From NCBI RefSeq assembly GCF_900461555.1, contig NZ_UGOX01000001.1, positions 3,442,420-3,506,419 of the forward strand: a DNA stretch of 64,000 bases, written 5' to 3'. The translations under genes were made by a program, and so were the position numbers. The notes below the pieces were generated by a model. That model did not search any database. It had not been told where the DNA came from and worked only from the letters and a program-made list of their open reading frames with translations. How positions within the stretch are numbered: position 1 is the first letter of the stretch; each line of letters begins with the position of its first letter. Shown here piece after piece: positions 1-9,262 of the stretch. This DNA comes from Legionella quinlivanii. Its GTDB lineage: Bacteria > Pseudomonadota > Gammaproteobacteria > Legionellales > Legionellaceae.

Positions 1-648
1 GATCTTATGAACAATCTTATGTCTTTTGGTATTCATCACTTGTGGAAACGGTTTACTGTTGAGCTCAGTCAGGTCCGGCCGGGACAAATGGTATTGGATC
101 TGGCAGGCGGAAGCGGCGATTTGACCCGATTACTAAGCCAAAAGGTAGGTGAAAAAGGTTTGGTCATACTGGCTGATATTAATTCAGCTATGCTTGAAGT
201 AGGCCGTAAACGTTTAATTAATGAGGGATTGCTGCATAACGTACAGTACGCACAGGCCAATGCACAGTTGCTTCCCTTTGTTGATAACAGTTTTCACTGT
301 ATTTGTATTGGCTTTGGCTTGAGAAACGTAACCGATAAAGATGAGGCATTGCGATCGATGTTTCGAGTTTGCAAACCGGGAGGCAAGTTAATGGTTTTGG
401 AATTTTCAACTCCTGTGTTACCCGGATTAAAACCCATTTATGATTGGTATTCTTTTAATGTTCTACCGCAATTGGGCCAGTTATTTGCTAAAGATAGCAG
501 CAGTTACCGCTATCTTGCGGAGTCAATCCGCATGCACCCCAACCAGGAAGAACTGAAAACGCAGATTGAAAAAGCCGGCTTCGAAGACTGTCATTATCAT
601 AATTTGAGCGGAGGTATTGTTGCTTTGCACATTGCCCATAAATATTGA
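1..648 (+). CDS. ubiE: Ubiquinone/menaquinone C-methyltransferase UbiE (5' partial)
   Basis: SAM-dependent methyltransferase that C-methylates the benzoquinol ring in ubiquinone synthesis. The reading frame is open from base 1, and the first residues visible correspond to the middle of the N-terminal region of E. coli UbiE (a VMNDLMSFGIH-like segment), so roughly 35-40 codons lie outside the window and the ATG at 7 is not the true start. The SAM-binding glycine motif [12 protein letters not shown], the acidic ADIN after it and the family C-terminus ([20 protein letters not shown]) are all present. It is followed after 9 bases by ubiJ and then ubiB, the standard proteobacterial order. Identity is from strong residue-level recall of the family. 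Confidence 0.96.
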   Translation, partial: DLMNNLMSFGIHHLWKRFTVELSQVRPGQMVLDLAGGSGDLTRLLSQKVGEKGLVILADINSAMLEVGRKRLINEGLLHNVQYAQANAQLLPFVDNSFHCICIGFGLRNVTDKDEALRSMFRVCKPGGKLMVLEFSTPVLPGLKPIYDWYSFNVLPQLGQLFAKDSSSYRYLAESIRMHPNQEELKTQIEKAGFEDCHYHNLSGGIVALHIAHKY

Positions 649-657
649 GAGCATTTT

Positions 658-1275
658 ATGATTAAGAAATATTCATTAAAAGTGTTACAAAAAGCCATCA
701 ACCTTGCTCTGTCTCTTGATGATACCATGCCGGGTAAAATAGCTGAACTCGATGGCAAGATCATTGAAATTTTCATCGATACTCTGGGAATTAAATTTTT
801 TATAGAATTTAAGGAGGGGGGCATCAAGCTATTGGACCATTGTGATGAAAAGCCGGATACTTTAATCCATAGCTCACCCCTGGGCCTGATTCGTTTAAGC
901 CTTCTTCCTGCCTCAAAAGCACGCTCGCTTTTCAATGACAAAATTCACATTTCAGGCGACATTGAACTGGGCGAGAAGGTAAAAAAACTGTTTGATGAGC
1001 TGGATATTGATTGGGAGGGGCATTTGGCCCGCTTTACCGGGGATGTGATTGCTTACCAGTTAGGATCTTTTCTTCGTCAGGGAATGGACCTGAAAAATCG
1101 GGTAGAGGATTCTTTACGCAGCAACTTGAATGATTATCTCCATGAGGAAGCCCGTCTGTTTCCGCCTCGGGAAGAAATCGATGATTTTTTTCACGATATT
1201 GATCAGTTAAATCTGGATGTCGAACGGCTGCAAGCCAAACTCAATTTATTAAAAAAAGCGTATGAAACCCGTTAA
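658..1275 (+). CDS. ubiJ: Ubiquinone biosynthesis accessory factor UbiJ (SCP2 domain)
   Basis: 205-residue protein between ubiE and ubiB, the fixed position and length of UbiJ. The N-terminal half (about residues 10-110) reads as an SCP2-like lipid-binding domain and the C-terminal part is charged and probably coiled-coil (REEIDDFFHDIDQLNLDVERLQAKL). UbiJ is known to bind ubiquinone intermediates and to scaffold the soluble Ubi complex with UbiK; no catalytic residues are expected. The stop lies inside the start of ubiB (14-base overlap), which points to translational coupling. The name rests on position, size and the SCP2-like N-terminus rather than on a diagnostic motif. Confidence 0.88.
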   Translation: MIKKYSLKVLQKAINLALSLDDTMPGKIAELDGKIIEIFIDTLGIKFFIEFKEGGIKLLDHCDEKPDTLIHSSPLGLIRLSLLPASKARSLFNDKIHISGDIELGEKVKKLFDELDIDWEGHLARFTGDVIAYQLGSFLRQGMDLKNRVEDSLRSNLNDYLHEEARLFPPREEIDDFFHDIDQLNLDVERLQAKLNLLKKAYETR

Positions 1276-2911
1276 GCAACTGATTAGACTTCTGTATATC
1301 AATACGATTCTGGCGCGCAATGGTTTAGACAGCGTGATTGTCTCCATTCGTCTCTTTTCTCCATTCCGCTTTATTGTATATTTAAACCCCTGGAACTGGT
1401 TTCGCAGGGAAAAACTGAGCCGTGGAGAGGCTATTCGCAAAACCCTTGAGGAGTTAGGGCCAATATTTATTAAATTTGGTCAGGCGCTTTCAACTCGCCC
1501 GGATATTTTACCCGCGGATATCGCGCTGGAGCTTTGCAAGCTGCAGGACAATGTGCCGCCTTTTGACAGCAAAACCGCATTATCGATCATTGAGGCCGCC
1601 TATGGACGCTCCGCTTTTGAAATATTTGCCGAATTCGATACCAATGTGTTGGCATCAGCCTCAATGGCGCAAGTCCATGCCGCCCGTTTAAAAACCGGCG
1701 AAGAAGTCGTTGTTAAAATCCTAAGACCCAACATGCTGAAAATTATTCAGCAGGATTTGAGCATCATGTACACCATCGCCAATCTGGCCGAGCGTTACTG
1801 GGCAGATAGCAAGCGCTTGAAACCGCGAGAAATTGTTCAGGAATTTGAACACAATCTTATAGATGAGCTCGATCTGCAGCGCGAAGCCGCCAATGCCGGC
1901 CAGCTTCGGCGCAATTTTCATAACTCGCCCTTGCTCTATATTCCGGAAGTATTCTGGGATTACACCCGTGAAAATATCATGGTGATGGAGCGGATTCATG
2001 GTATCCCGGTAGCTGATATCGCCACTCTGCAGGCCAACGAGGTGGATATAAAGAAACTGGCCGAGCGCGGGGTTGAAATTTTCTTTACCCAGGTATTCAG
2101 AGATTGCTTCTTCCATGCCGATATGCATCCAGGCAATATTTTTGTTTCCTATGAGCATCCGCATGATCCACAGTACATCTGCATTGATTTTGGCATTATC
2201 GGCACTTTGAATGAAAATGACAAACGCTATCTGGCCGAAAATCTGGTCGCCTTTTTTAATCGCGACTATCGCCGGGTTGCGCAGTTGCATGTGGAGTCGG
2301 GATGGGTGGCCAGAGATACACGGGTCGAGGAGTTTGAAAGTGCCGTGCGTACTGTTTGCGAGCCTATTTTTGAAAAACCGCTTAAGGATATCTCCTTTGC
2401 CCAGGTCGTTCTTCGTTTGTTTCAGGTGGCCCGTCGTTTTCAAATGGAAGTTCAGCCGCAACTGGTATTATTACAAAAAACATTACTGGCCATTGAGGGA
2501 TTAGGGCGCCAGCTCTATCCTGAACTGGATCTTTGGGCAACAGCCAAGCCTTTTCTGGAAAAGTGGATCAAGCAGCAAATGGGTCCTCGGGCCTTCCTGC
2601 AGCAACTAAGAGACAATCTTCCTTTCTATGCGGAACAACTTCCGCAGCTGCCTCGTCTCATGCACGAAGTGTTAATGCTTAGTAAAGAAGAAAAAATGCG
2701 CTCCCTATATCAGATCAGTCATTTATCCCAGCCACAAAAAAGGAGTTTCTGGTTCAGGGGATTGGGAACAGGTATTTTTATAAGTCTGGCAGCCATTGGC
2801 ATTTTAAGTTATTTTAGTTTACTGGATGCACGACAATTGGGGCTATCAAGCTTTCTGGTTGCCTGCGGAGGAGCTTTAATTACTTTATTTTATCGAACAA
2901 ACAGGAGCTAA
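1262..2911 (+). CDS. ubiB: Ubiquinone biosynthesis kinase-like ATPase UbiB
   Basis: 549-residue member of the ADCK/UbiB atypical kinase family, needed for ubiquinone synthesis. Visible motifs are the family KxGQ helix (IKFGQALSTRPDILP), the Ala-rich nucleotide loop (ASMAQVHAA), the lysine strand (EVVVKILRP), the catalytic-loop-like HADMHPGN and the metal-binding IDFG. Two C-terminal hydrophobic segments (about residues 500-545) fit the known membrane anchor. Length matches E. coli UbiB (546). It overlaps ubiJ by 14 bases and its stop is one base before the tatA start, so ubiE-ubiJ-ubiB-tatA-tatB is probably one transcript. Confidence 0.96.
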   Translation: MKPVKQLIRLLYINTILARNGLDSVIVSIRLFSPFRFIVYLNPWNWFRREKLSRGEAIRKTLEELGPIFIKFGQALSTRPDILPADIALELCKLQDNVPPFDSKTALSIIEAAYGRSAFEIFAEFDTNVLASASMAQVHAARLKTGEEVVVKILRPNMLKIIQQDLSIMYTIANLAERYWADSKRLKPREIVQEFEHNLIDELDLQREAANAGQLRRNFHNSPLLYIPEVFWDYTRENIMVMERIHGIPVADIATLQANEVDIKKLAERGVEIFFTQVFRDCFFHADMHPGNIFVSYEHPHDPQYICIDFGIIGTLNENDKRYLAENLVAFFNRDYRRVAQLHVESGWVARDTRVEEFESAVRTVCEPIFEKPLKDISFAQVVLRLFQVARRFQMEVQPQLVLLQKTLLAIEGLGRQLYPELDLWATAKPFLEKWIKQQMGPRAFLQQLRDNLPFYAEQLPQLPRLMHEVLMLSKEEKMRSLYQISHLSQPQKRSFWFRGLGTGIFISLAAIGILSYFSLLDARQLGLSSFLVACGGALITLFYRTNRS

Positions 2912-2912
2912 T

Positions 2913-3089
2913 ATGGGCTTAAGCGGCGTCAGTCCTTTGTCATTACTACTCATTTTATTCATCATTCTTGCCTTGTTTGGCACCAACAAACTAAAAAATA
3001 TAGGCAGTGACCTGGGCAGCGCTATCAAAAGCTTTCGTAAAGCCATGAATGATGACGACAAACCAGATGACAAAGACGGCAGGAACTAA
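2913..3089 (+). CDS. tatA: Sec-independent translocase subunit TatA (short)
   Basis: 58-residue protein with a single N-terminal hydrophobic helix (about residues 6-21), the FGTNKL hinge and an amphipathic helix containing the TatA signature of a Gly-Ser-Asp-Leu-Gly run followed by IKSFRKAM, then a short acidic tail. This is a compact TatA. TatA oligomerises to form the passage for folded twin-arginine substrates across the inner membrane. The ATG at 2913 is one base past the ubiB stop, and the TAA at 3087-3089 shares its last A with the tatB ATG (TAATG). Confidence 0.93.
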   Translation: MGLSGVSPLSLLLILFIILALFGTNKLKNIGSDLGSAIKSFRKAMNDDDKPDDKDGRN

Positions 3090-3316
3090 TGAACAGCGCG
3101 GAGCTACTGGTCATTGCCATTGTCGCGGTCATTGTGTTTGGCCCTGGAAAATTGCCTATGTTAGCGGAACACCTTGGAAAGCTGTTTCGCCAATTCAATC
3201 GCTTTCGGGATCAGGCGTCTCAATTTTGGCAACAGCAAATGAACGAGCAGCAATTAAAAGAAAATGAACGCAAGGCAAAAGAAGCCGATTCGGTATATCA
3301 GCGTGAGAAAGAATGA
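3089..3316 (+). CDS. tatB: Sec-independent translocase subunit TatB (short)
   Basis: 75-residue protein with the TatB plan: a short N-terminus with a charged residue (MNSAEL), one hydrophobic helix, the VFGPGKLP hinge and an amphipathic helix rich in Gln, Lys and Glu. It starts in a one-base overlap with tatA. TatB pairs with TatC to recognise twin-arginine signal peptides. It is much shorter than E. coli TatB (171), and no tatC follows; the next gene is on the other strand. TatB rather than a second TatA is chosen from its position and the proline after the glycine of the hinge. Confidence 0.85.
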   Translation: MNSAELLVIAIVAVIVFGPGKLPMLAEHLGKLFRQFNRFRDQASQFWQQQMNEQQLKENERKAKEADSVYQREKE

Positions 3317-3365
3317 TCTGCCTATTGCTGCTGGAAATAAGCCGACGTCAATTGAAGCTGGCGAA

Positions 3366-4235
3366 TTAATCAAACCTTGATACCGGGCGATGACAATAAG
3401 GCGCCTTATGGTGCTTCTGATAATAATCCTGATGATAGTCTTCTGCTGGCCAAAAAACCTGCGCTTCCAATACTTTTGTAGCGATCTGGTAGCCTCTAGC
3501 CTGTAATAATTGAATCAGCTTTTGCACGGTTTCTAGCTGTTCATCATCATAATAAAAAACAGCACTTTGATATTGCGGCCCAATATCCGGACCTTGGCCG
3601 CTGCGCTGGGTGGGATCGTGAATTTCAAAAAAGCGCTTGATAACCGAGTAATAATCAATTTGATTCCGATCATAAATGACTCTTGCCGCCTCATAATGCC
3701 CGGTATTGCCGTGACAGACCTGCTCATAGCCGGGATTTGCCACATGACCTCCGGTATAGCCTACCTCAACCTTGAGCACGCCGGGAAGTAACTTGAGAAA
3801 ATGATCCACCCCCCAGAAACACCCGCCTGCTACAACAGCTTCTTCTGTATCAAGCACCGCATCGCTTTCTACAAAATCAATCGATGCCGAATTCACGCAA
3901 TGACGAAGATTTTTATGCGTGAAATGTTCGCCAGTAAATACATGCCCAAGATGAGCATCACAGCGTTCACAAAGTATTTCAGTCCGCTGTCCATCCGCAT
4001 CAGGAACCTGTTTCACAGCCTGAATGATATTGTCATCAAAACTTGGCCAACCACAGCCGGAATGAAACTGACTTGAGCCGCGAAACAGAGCCAAACCACA
4101 GCGACGGCAAAGATAAGTCCCTTGTTTTATCGGTTTGACATATTGCCCGGTGTGCGGATATTCGGTCGCTTTATGGCAAATAATACGTCGGCTCTGCGGA
4201 GTAAGGCTTGCTGTCTTATCTAGATAATGGTCCAT
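3366..4235 (-). CDS. msrBA: Fused peptide methionine sulfoxide reductase MsrB-MsrA
   Basis: 289-residue fusion that reduces both epimers of methionine sulfoxide. The N-terminal MsrB domain (about 1-122) has zinc cysteines C43-C46 and C89-C92, the GCGWPSF segment and the catalytic cysteine C113 in RHCVNSAS. The C-terminal MsrA domain (about 130-289) has the GGCFWG active site with C139, the GYTGG strand and QYQSAVFY. The order B then A is the reverse of the A-then-B fusions of Neisseria-type proteins. No signal peptide is seen, so it should be cytosolic. It is convergent with tatB and appears to be transcribed alone. Confidence 0.95.
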   Translation of the reverse strand: MDHYLDKTASLTPQSRRIICHKATEYPHTGQYVKPIKQGTYLCRRCGLALFRGSSQFHSGCGWPSFDDNIIQAVKQVPDADGQRTEILCERCDAHLGHVFTGEHFTHKNLRHCVNSASIDFVESDAVLDTEEAVVAGGCFWGVDHFLKLLPGVLKVEVGYTGGHVANPGYEQVCHGNTGHYEAARVIYDRNQIDYYSVIKRFFEIHDPTQRSGQGPDIGPQYQSAVFYYDDEQLETVQKLIQLLQARGYQIATKVLEAQVFWPAEDYHQDYYQKHHKAPYCHRPVSRFD

Positions 4236-4313
4236 GATTCACCTTGGAAAAGCGGCGAAATGGTCTGGCTGGGAAGAGGAACCTAGGTGATAACGCCAGG
4301 CTATCGCCAGGAA

Positions 4314-4333
4314 CCTTCCACTCTCGTGGAAGG
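4314..4333. other. Hairpin between mltB-like gene and msrBA
   Basis: Perfect 8-bp stem (CCTTCCAC / GTGGAAGG) with a 4-base loop, lying downstream of the transglycosylase stop and upstream of the msrBA start. No U-run follows on the minus strand, so it is not a classical intrinsic terminator; it could stabilise the mltB 3' end or be part of the msrBA leader. Confidence 0.4.
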
Positions 4334-4367
4334 CAAGTCACAAAATGCGGTTTTCCTGGCCTGGCAG

Positions 4368-5342
4368 TTATTTCACTCTGCCACAAATTTTATCAGCCAT
4401 GTAACCAATAGCGCCTGCATAGTAGATAGAATTATTGTAGCGCAAAATCATCTTATAGTTAGGGAAGGCGAGAAATACCGGACCGCCATTGGGCTGTACA
4501 ATACTGGCCTCGAGATTTTGATAGGGCAGCGGTTTTCCATCCGTGGTGCGAACACCCATCGCGTTCCACTCGCTGACTGGCTTCACCGTCGTTTTACCTT
4601 CCAGGCTTTTGTCAAAATTGGCAGGCAGGCGTACATGGATAGCCCAGGGCTCGCCAGTTTGCCAGCCATTCTTTTTCATGTAATTGGCTATAGAGGCAAA
4701 GACATCTGCCTTGGCTTTCCAGATATCTTTTCGGCCATCTCCATCATAATCCACCGCGTACTCAACCCAGCTTGAAGGCAGAAATTGCGGCTGACCTGAA
4801 GCACCTGCCCATTCGCCTTTAAAATCCTTCAGGCTCACATGGCCATCGTTGACAATGTGCAAGGCCAGCATCAATTGCTTACGGAAAAAGTCCTGACGAT
4901 TTGAATCATAGGCTAAGGTGGCTAAGGATTTGATAACCGGGAAGTCGCCCATGTAAGTACCATAACTGGTTTCCATACCCCAGAAGGAGACGATAAAACA
5001 AGGATCGACACCAAAACTTTGGCCCACCTGATCCAGCAGTTCTTTATTTCTCTGATAATTCTTTTTACCCATGGCAATACGATAGGCATCCGCACGAGTA
5101 TTTAAATATTTAGTGAAGGTCAGGCGATGCTCGGGTTGTGAGCGGGCGAGACTTTTAACCTGCCTGCTGGGTTCATGAATATCAGCAAAGGCCTGATCAA
5201 ACAATGAAGCCGGAATGCCCTGAGATAATGCCTCCTGCCTCACACCAGCGACCCAGCTATTCCAGGACTGCTGATTAGCATAAGACATTGAGGTCATGGC
5301 GCCTAGTAAACAGGCCAGTGCCTTTAATCCAACTTTTTTCAT
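4368..5342 (-). CDS. Lytic murein transglycosylase, MltB/SLT_2 family
   Basis: 324-residue exported protein that cleaves the MurNAc-GlcNAc bond of peptidoglycan without water to give anhydromuropeptides. It has an N-terminal signal peptide (about residues 1-22, MKKVGLKALACLLGAMTSMS then a YA cleavage site). The SLT_2 catalytic domain is clear: FWGMETSYG with the catalytic glutamate at about E124, EWAGASGQPQFLPSSW, YAVDYDGDGRKDIW. A cysteine at residue 11 lies in ALAC, but the n-region is too short and the context too weak to call a lipobox with confidence. No C-terminal peptidoglycan-binding domain is evident. The reading frame is intact. Confidence 0.93.
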   Translation of the reverse strand: MKKVGLKALACLLGAMTSMSYANQQSWNSWVAGVRQEALSQGIPASLFDQAFADIHEPSRQVKSLARSQPEHRLTFTKYLNTRADAYRIAMGKKNYQRNKELLDQVGQSFGVDPCFIVSFWGMETSYGTYMGDFPVIKSLATLAYDSNRQDFFRKQLMLALHIVNDGHVSLKDFKGEWAGASGQPQFLPSSWVEYAVDYDGDGRKDIWKAKADVFASIANYMKKNGWQTGEPWAIHVRLPANFDKSLEGKTTVKPVSEWNAMGVRTTDGKPLPYQNLEASIVQPNGGPVFLAFPNYKMILRYNNSIYYAGAIGYMADKICGRVK

Positions 5343-5444
5343 CTATTTCCCCTTGTATAGGATTCTGGCTTACCTGCCGATAAGCCCGAGTTTCATGGTT
5401 TTGTTTTAAGCAGGAACCATGCCTTAATTAACATCCCTCAGCAA

Positions 5445-6059
5445 CTAATTAGTATTTTTAATTAACGGTTCAATAACAGGCCAAACATTATCGAGAATTT
5501 TACTCTGGGCCGCCATATTAGGATGAATATTATCATTTTGCATATATTCGCGATGGCCGGCAACACCTTCTAAAAACATCGCGACAAAAACGAGCTTGTA
5601 TTTTTGTGCCAGATCCTTATAGGCCTTGTCAAAACGAGTCAGAAATTGCTGGCCGTAATTGGGCGGCAATTTCGTCGCTAATAAAACCACGCGGGCATTG
5701 CTTTGCCGTGACATATTGATCATCGTTTCAAGATTTTTGCTCATTTGCAGAAGAGACAAACCTCGCAAACCATCATTCGCTCCCAGTTCAATCACAACAA
5801 TCTCGGGTTTATATTTTTGCAGTGCAGCCGGCAGCTTGGCCAGTCCGTTGCTGGTCGTATCCCCACTGGTACTAAGATTAACCGTTTGCCAATTACCCGG
5901 GTATTGACGCAATTTCTGGTCAAGCAGCGCAACCCAGTTTTTCTGATCGGCAAGACCATAGCCTGCACTGAGGCTGTCACCTAAAATTAACACTGTTCCG
6001 GCCCATAAAGGTGCTATCATAAAAAGTGAAAATATAAGAGCGAGGACTTTCCCTGGCAT
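5445..6059 (-). CDS. tesA: Periplasmic arylesterase / thioesterase I TesA-like (SGNH hydrolase)
   Basis: 204-residue GDSL/SGNH hydrolase with a signal peptide (residues 1-20, ending PLWA). The four SGNH blocks are present: GDSLSAGYG (nucleophile serine at about 29), STSGDTTSNG, ELGANDGLRG and DNIHPN. The E. coli homologue TesA hydrolyses acyl-CoA and aryl esters in the periplasm. It diverges from an ABC exporter gene pair exactly as tesA diverges from ybbA-ybbP in E. coli. Its ATG and that of the divergent gene share the same CATG at 6057-6060. On the minus strand a good AGGAG-type site precedes the start. Confidence 0.93.
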   Translation of the reverse strand: MPGKVLALIFSLFMIAPLWAGTVLILGDSLSAGYGLADQKNWVALLDQKLRQYPGNWQTVNLSTSGDTTSNGLAKLPAALQKYKPEIVVIELGANDGLRGLSLLQMSKNLETMINMSRQSNARVVLLATKLPPNYGQQFLTRFDKAYKDLAQKYKLVFVAMFLEGVAGHREYMQNDNIHPNMAAQSKILDNVWPVIEPLIKNTN

Positions 6060-6735
6060 GGTATCTCCTATTCAATCGATTAGTTTACATCACCTGAGTT
6101 ATCAGGTTCAAAGTGGAAATGAGCAATTGCTTATTCTCAGGGATATTAACCTGCGAATCAATTCCGGAATGACAATTGCTATCACCGGAGTGTCTGGTTC
6201 TGGCAAGACATCGCTTTTAAATATCATGGCCGGCCTCGAATTACCCACTTCAGGACATGTTTATTATAATGAAACCGATATCACCCAATTAGACGAGGAT
6301 AGTCGGGCCAGTTTGCGGGCTGAACGTATTGGCTTTATTTTTCAATCGTTCCAGTTATTGCCGAATTTTTCTGCTCTCGAAAATATTATGTTACCGCTGG
6401 AAATTACCAATCGAAGGAATGCGATGGCCATTGCCCTGCAATGGCTCGATCAGGTTGGATTGGCCAGGCGCGCTCATCATTTTCCTTACCAGCTTTCCGG
6501 AGGCGAACAGCAGCGTATCGCCATTGCTCGGGCGTTTGCAATCACCCCTTCGATTTTGTTTGCTGATGAACCAACCGGTAATCTGGATAAAAAAACGGGG
6601 CAGCACATCATCGATTTACTTTTTGAGTTGAATTCAGCGCATCGAAGTACACTGGTGATTGTAACTCACGATGAATCTCTTGCGGCACGCTGCCAGACGC
6701 ATTGGCCGCTTGCAGAAGGACAGCTGAAATGCTAG
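6058..6735 (+). CDS. ybbA: ABC transporter ATP-binding protein, YbbA/LolD type
   Basis: 225-residue ATPase of the MacB/LolD class. Walker A is GVSGSGKT (44-51), the Q-loop is [12 protein letters not shown], the signature is LSGGEQQR and Walker B is [10 protein letters not shown] followed by the H-loop VTHD. Together with the permease encoded next it should form an inner-membrane complex; the family does mechanotransmission or lipoprotein/lipid extraction, and the substrate of YbbAP is not settled. The start codon overlaps that of tesA by two bases, with only a weak GAGGA upstream inside tesA, so a start a few codons later cannot be excluded. It overlaps the next gene by 7 bases. Confidence 0.92.
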   Translation: MVSPIQSISLHHLSYQVQSGNEQLLILRDINLRINSGMTIAITGVSGSGKTSLLNIMAGLELPTSGHVYYNETDITQLDEDSRASLRAERIGFIFQSFQLLPNFSALENIMLPLEITNRRNAMAIALQWLDQVGLARRAHHFPYQLSGGEQQRIAIARAFAITPSILFADEPTGNLDKKTGQHIIDLLFELNSAHRSTLVIVTHDESLAARCQTHWPLAEGQLKC

Positions 6736-9182
6736 CCCTGCCTGCATTTTTCCGAAGCTTTATACGAGAATGGAAAAGCGGTGAGTTGAGCCTTTTGGCT
6801 TTTGCCTTATTTTTTTCAATGGCCTGTGTCAGCGCTTTAAATAATCTTGGAGAGCTGATTAATTATCAGCTTGATCGTCAAGCCGCCCAGTTACTGGGCG
6901 CCGATCGCCAACTCAGCAGTGCTATTCCGCTAAAAAAAGATTGGTTTGCCAAGGCCTCCTCATTGGGTCTTAAACAAAGCGAGGCGCAGAGCTTCCTCTC
7001 GATGGTCAGTCATGGCGACAATTTACAGCTTGCTCAAATCAAGGCAATACAGACACCCTATCCATTAAATGGCCGCCTGACGATTAGCAAATCCATTGAT
7101 AACTCGCGGGTATTTACCAGTAATAGCGCGCCCTCAGCCGGCCGCATCTGGATGGGATGGCGTCTTTTTAGCAGTCTGGCAGTGCAACCAGGGGATACAG
7201 TACAGATTGGAGCCGCTGAATTTGTAGTCGACGGAATTATTCTCGAGGAGCCCGGTCAGGTGGGTGACTGGTTCAATATTTCCCCTCATATTCTGATGAA
7301 TCAGAGCGACATAAACAAAACCGCAGTGATACAGACCGGCAGCAATATCCGTTATCAGTGGCTTATCAGTGGCGAGCCAATTCTTCTGGAACAGTTATAT
7401 GAATATCTCAGGCCGCAATTAAATGAGCAACAGCAATGGTTTGACAGCAAGTCGGGCAATCGAGCGGTAGAAAGAAACACCAGCCGGACCCTGGCTTACC
7501 TTAATCTCGGCACCTTAATGAGTCTGGTTCTGGCAGGCGTTGCCATCAGTATGGCAAGCCTGCGTTTCAGTCAGCGCCACCAGCAACATGTGGCTATTCT
7601 CCGATGTTTTGGGGCTTCGCAAAAGCATATTCTCACCTGGTATTTTCTAAGCATTCTCTTTCTGGGCAGTATCGCCAGCATCTTTGGTATAATCCTTGGC
7701 TATGCCCTGCAGCCACTCCTCGTCGGCTGGCTTCGCGGAATCACGCCTGAAATGCAGGCTCCTTTCAGCTTAAAGCCAGCCGCTCTTAGCCTCGCTACCG
7801 GTATCATTATTTTAAGCGCTTTTAGTCTTACTCATTTACTCAAATTAAAAAACGTGAGTCCTGCCAGTATCTTCCGAAGACAAAGCACCCAGGCACAGGG
7901 CAGTATGCTGGAAGGTTATATTCTGGCATTTATTCTTTCTGCCGGCCTCGCTTATCTTTACACTCAATCATGGACAGTTACCCTGGTGGTTGTTCTATGC
8001 TGTCTTTTTTTTATTTTACTGGTGATATTCAGTCTCTATGTTGGGTTTGGTCTGCTGGCCAGTGCCAGGCAAATTCATTTGAACTGGCGTTTTGGTTTTA
8101 TCAGTATTTCGCGTAATTTGGCGAATAGTGCGCTGCAGATTATTGGCATGGGATTAGCGCTTACCGCACTCTTGAGTCTCTTCTTGCTTAGAACACAATT
8201 GCTTTCTGACTGGCAGCGTCAATTACCGCCTGATGCGGCCAATTATTTCCTAATTAATATTGAAGCGCAGCAAATTCCGCCCTTACAGCAGCTTTTAAAG
8301 CAGCACACAATCAAAAGTGCCGCGATTTTTCCGATGGTTCGCGGCCGGCTGATTCGGATTAATGAGCAGCCGGTTGAACAGGTGCTGGGAGACAAGACTC
8401 AGGAAATTAATGCCTTACAAAGAGAACTTAACCTCTCCTGGACCGAAGCCCTTCCTGATGAGAATCAACTGATTGCAGGCCAATGGAATAGCGGGATATC
8501 CATTGAAGAAGACTTAGCCAACCGCTTAGGGGTCAAGATTGGCGACCAACTCGGCTTCAGAATAGCTGATCAAATCATTAGCGGTAAAATAAGCAGTATC
8601 CGCCGTCTTAACTGGTCCAGTTTTAAACCCAACTTTTTTATTCTCTTTAAACCTGGGGTTCTTGACAGCTTCCCAAAAACCTATATTACCAGCCTTTATT
8701 TACCCCCGGATAATCGTGAATTTTTAATTAGCCTGGTGAAACAGTTCCCGAATATTACGGTAATTGACATCGCAACTACTCTTGAACGGGTGCGATCCAT
8801 TTTTGATAATGTCGGCAAGGCGATCAGTCTGATTTCGTTTTTTGGTTTGCTAACAGGGCTGATTATAACGGCGCTGGCCATGCTATCTCAAAGCGGCAGC
8901 AAAAAGCAGGAAACCTGGCTTTTAAAAACACTTGGGATGCGCAAAAAGCAGCTGTTATGGATCAAAAGCAGCGAAGCCTTTTTTACCGGTTTTTACGCGG
9001 GTCTTTTAGCGGTGTGCACCGCCATTGCTATCAATTTCTACGTGGCGAACAATATACTGGGTTTGTCGTTTATCATGCCCTGGCGCTATTTATTCGGCGT
9101 TCCATTTGTTGTGGCAATTTTCACCGTGCTGCTCAATCATGCAGTATCCTATTGGCAATACGAACGAAGAACTGCTAACTAA
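6729..9182 (+). CDS. ybbP: ABC transporter permease, YbbP/FtsX family
   Basis: 817-residue permease from the ATG at 6729, preferred over the upstream in-frame start at 6702 because AAGGA lies 8 bases before it and it begins in a 7-base ATGCTAG overlap with the ATPase stop. One N-terminal membrane helix precedes a large periplasmic part; a first FtsX-type block of helices lies near residues 255-375, two further helices follow, and a second FtsX block is at the C-terminus (about 695-810). The doubled FtsX layout and ten-helix plan match YbbP. Its neighbours tesA and ybbA keep the E. coli arrangement. Confidence 0.91.
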   Translation: MLALPAFFRSFIREWKSGELSLLAFALFFSMACVSALNNLGELINYQLDRQAAQLLGADRQLSSAIPLKKDWFAKASSLGLKQSEAQSFLSMVSHGDNLQLAQIKAIQTPYPLNGRLTISKSIDNSRVFTSNSAPSAGRIWMGWRLFSSLAVQPGDTVQIGAAEFVVDGIILEEPGQVGDWFNISPHILMNQSDINKTAVIQTGSNIRYQWLISGEPILLEQLYEYLRPQLNEQQQWFDSKSGNRAVERNTSRTLAYLNLGTLMSLVLAGVAISMASLRFSQRHQQHVAILRCFGASQKHILTWYFLSILFLGSIASIFGIILGYALQPLLVGWLRGITPEMQAPFSLKPAALSLATGIIILSAFSLTHLLKLKNVSPASIFRRQSTQAQGSMLEGYILAFILSAGLAYLYTQSWTVTLVVVLCCLFFILLVIFSLYVGFGLLASARQIHLNWRFGFISISRNLANSALQIIGMGLALTALLSLFLLRTQLLSDWQRQLPPDAANYFLINIEAQQIPPLQQLLKQHTIKSAAIFPMVRGRLIRINEQPVEQVLGDKTQEINALQRELNLSWTEALPDENQLIAGQWNSGISIEEDLANRLGVKIGDQLGFRIADQIISGKISSIRRLNWSSFKPNFFILFKPGVLDSFPKTYITSLYLPPDNREFLISLVKQFPNITVIDIATTLERVRSIFDNVGKAISLISFFGLLTGLIITALAMLSQSGSKKQETWLLKTLGMRKKQLLWIKSSEAFFTGFYAGLLAVCTAIAINFYVANNILGLSFIMPWRYLFGVPFVVAIFTVLLNHAVSYWQYERRTAN

Positions 9183-9262
9183 ACCGCTATAGGTTTACTG
9201 TTATAGATATTTATTAAATTCCGCTTATACTCAAGACTATAAACAACAGGCGGAATAATTGG

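Noticed and set aside
1721..2461. 246-residue open frame on the minus strand
   Set aside because: Entirely opposite ubiB, which has all family motifs.
4287..4775. 162-residue open frame on the plus strand
   Set aside because: Mostly antisense to the lytic transglycosylase, whose motifs are clear, and no recognisable protein features.
6702..6728. Upstream start for the ABC permease
   Set aside because: The ATG at 6729 has a proper ribosome-binding site and a standard short overlap with the ATPase gene.
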